From Naasia sp. SYSU D00057 (GTDB lineage: Bacteria; Actinomycetota; Actinomycetes; Actinomycetales; Microbacteriaceae), in NCBI RefSeq assembly GCF_017916505.1, contig NZ_JAFMSZ010000003.1, positions 62,001-126,000 of the forward strand: DNA of 64,000 bases, in the 5' to 3' direction. The notes beneath the pieces were generated by a model. It was not told where the DNA came from. It ran no database searches and was given only the letters and a program-made list of their open reading frames with translations. This document shows positions 63,726 to 64,000 of the stretch, one piece after another; position 1 is the first letter of the stretch, and each line of letters opens with the position of its first letter. Made by a program: the position numbers and the translations under genes.

Positions 63726-64000
63726 CGCTCGCCCCAGAAGTTGCCGAGGTTGTCGGGCCGCTGCTGCTGCTCCTGCGGCACGATGCGGAACACGATCCGC
63801 GTGCGCCCGATCTGCACGACCGAGTCCTGGGGGAGCAGCGCCTTCGAGATGCGCTCGCCGTTGAGCGTCGTGCCGTTGGTGGAGCCGAGGTCGTTCACCT
63901 GCGCGCGGGTGCCGTCCCAGAGGATCTCGACGTGGCGGCGGCTCGTGCCGCTGTCGTCGATCGTGATGTCCGCGTCCGAGCCGCGGCCGATGACCGTGCG
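63722..64000 (-). CDS. fhaA: FHA-domain protein FhaA (partial, C-terminal part)
   Basis: Frame open from the window edge to the stop at 63722; the last 92 residues are visible. They form an FHA domain: RTVIGRGSDADITIDDSGTS, then SRRHVEILWDG and NDLGSTNGTTLNGERI, ending NFWGER. The N-terminal DUF3662 domain of FhaA lies beyond position 64000. FhaA is the usual first gene of this operon; its stop overlaps the fhaB start. Confidence 0.9.
   Translation of the reverse strand, partial: RTVIGRGSDADITIDDSGTSRRHVEILWDGTRAQVNDLGSTNGTTLNGERISKALLPQDSVVQIGRTRIVFRIVPQEQQQRPDNLGNFWGER

Overview
The window is about 64 kb of high-GC DNA (roughly 70 percent G+C) around the chromosome replication origin of an actinobacterium. 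The dnaA-oriC-dnaN-gnd-recF-dciA-gyrB-gyrA order, the pknB/pknA/pbpA/rodA/pstP/fhaB/fhaA cluster with crgA beside it, and the rpmH-rnpA-yidD-yidC-jag-rsmG-parA-parB operon together point to Micrococcales, most likely Microbacteriaceae. The family assignment is an inference from gene order and protein style; there is no rRNA gene in the window.

Layout. 1-3.1 kb: a membrane-anchored protein and a CopD-CtaG fusion. 3.1-7.6 kb: an HU gene and a zinc cluster (cysteine-free S14 and L33, a zinc-ligand-lacking L28, Zur, and ZnuABC) with a Zur box over the znuA promoter. 7.6-12.2 kb: a branched-chain 2-oxoacid dehydrogenase operon (E1alpha-E1beta-E2) behind a HisC-like aminotransferase. 12.3-17.6 kb: mixed genes, including a small WXG-like protein coupled to an alpha/beta hydrolase, purB, two small membrane proteins and an LLM-type oxidoreductase. 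17.6-22.5 kb: dnaB, then the rpsF-ssb-rpsR-rplI operon, then the CCA-adding enzyme. 22.6-27.8 kb: a DUF6049-like surface protein, murJ, trxB and trxA. 27.9-30.2 kb: a PLP aminotransferase and a D-Ala-D-Ala ligase paralogue.

30.2-31.1 kb is a gene-free stretch with four parS sites interleaved with five copies of an extragenic palindromic repeat. The leftward parB-to-rpmH operon follows (31.1-35.9 kb), then dnaA, then a 1.4-kb gap holding unusual palindromes and the oriC DnaA-box cluster, then dnaN to gyrA and a DUF3566 protein. tRNA-Ile(GAT) and tRNA-Ala(TGC) lie near 48.1 kb; a copy of the tRNA-Ala 3' end sits about 150 bp downstream. 48.6-54.8 kb holds an ABC transporter with a LolA-like secreted protein, a coiled-coil membrane protein, cyclophilin, rhomboid, a HAD phosphatase and crgA. 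54.9-64 kb holds a glutamine amidotransferase and the cell-wall/Ser-Thr kinase operon, whose first gene (fhaA) runs off the end.

The window is mainly core chromosome: replication initiation, segregation, membrane insertion and growth control. No prophage, insertion sequence, CRISPR array or defence system is visible. The less ordinary content is in non-coding structure: palindromes between dnaA and oriC, extragenic repeats among the parS sites, a perfect 17-bp hairpin containing the gyrB stop codon, a tRNA 3'-end duplication, a series of apparently leaderless promoters, and a 14-codon upstream reading frame.
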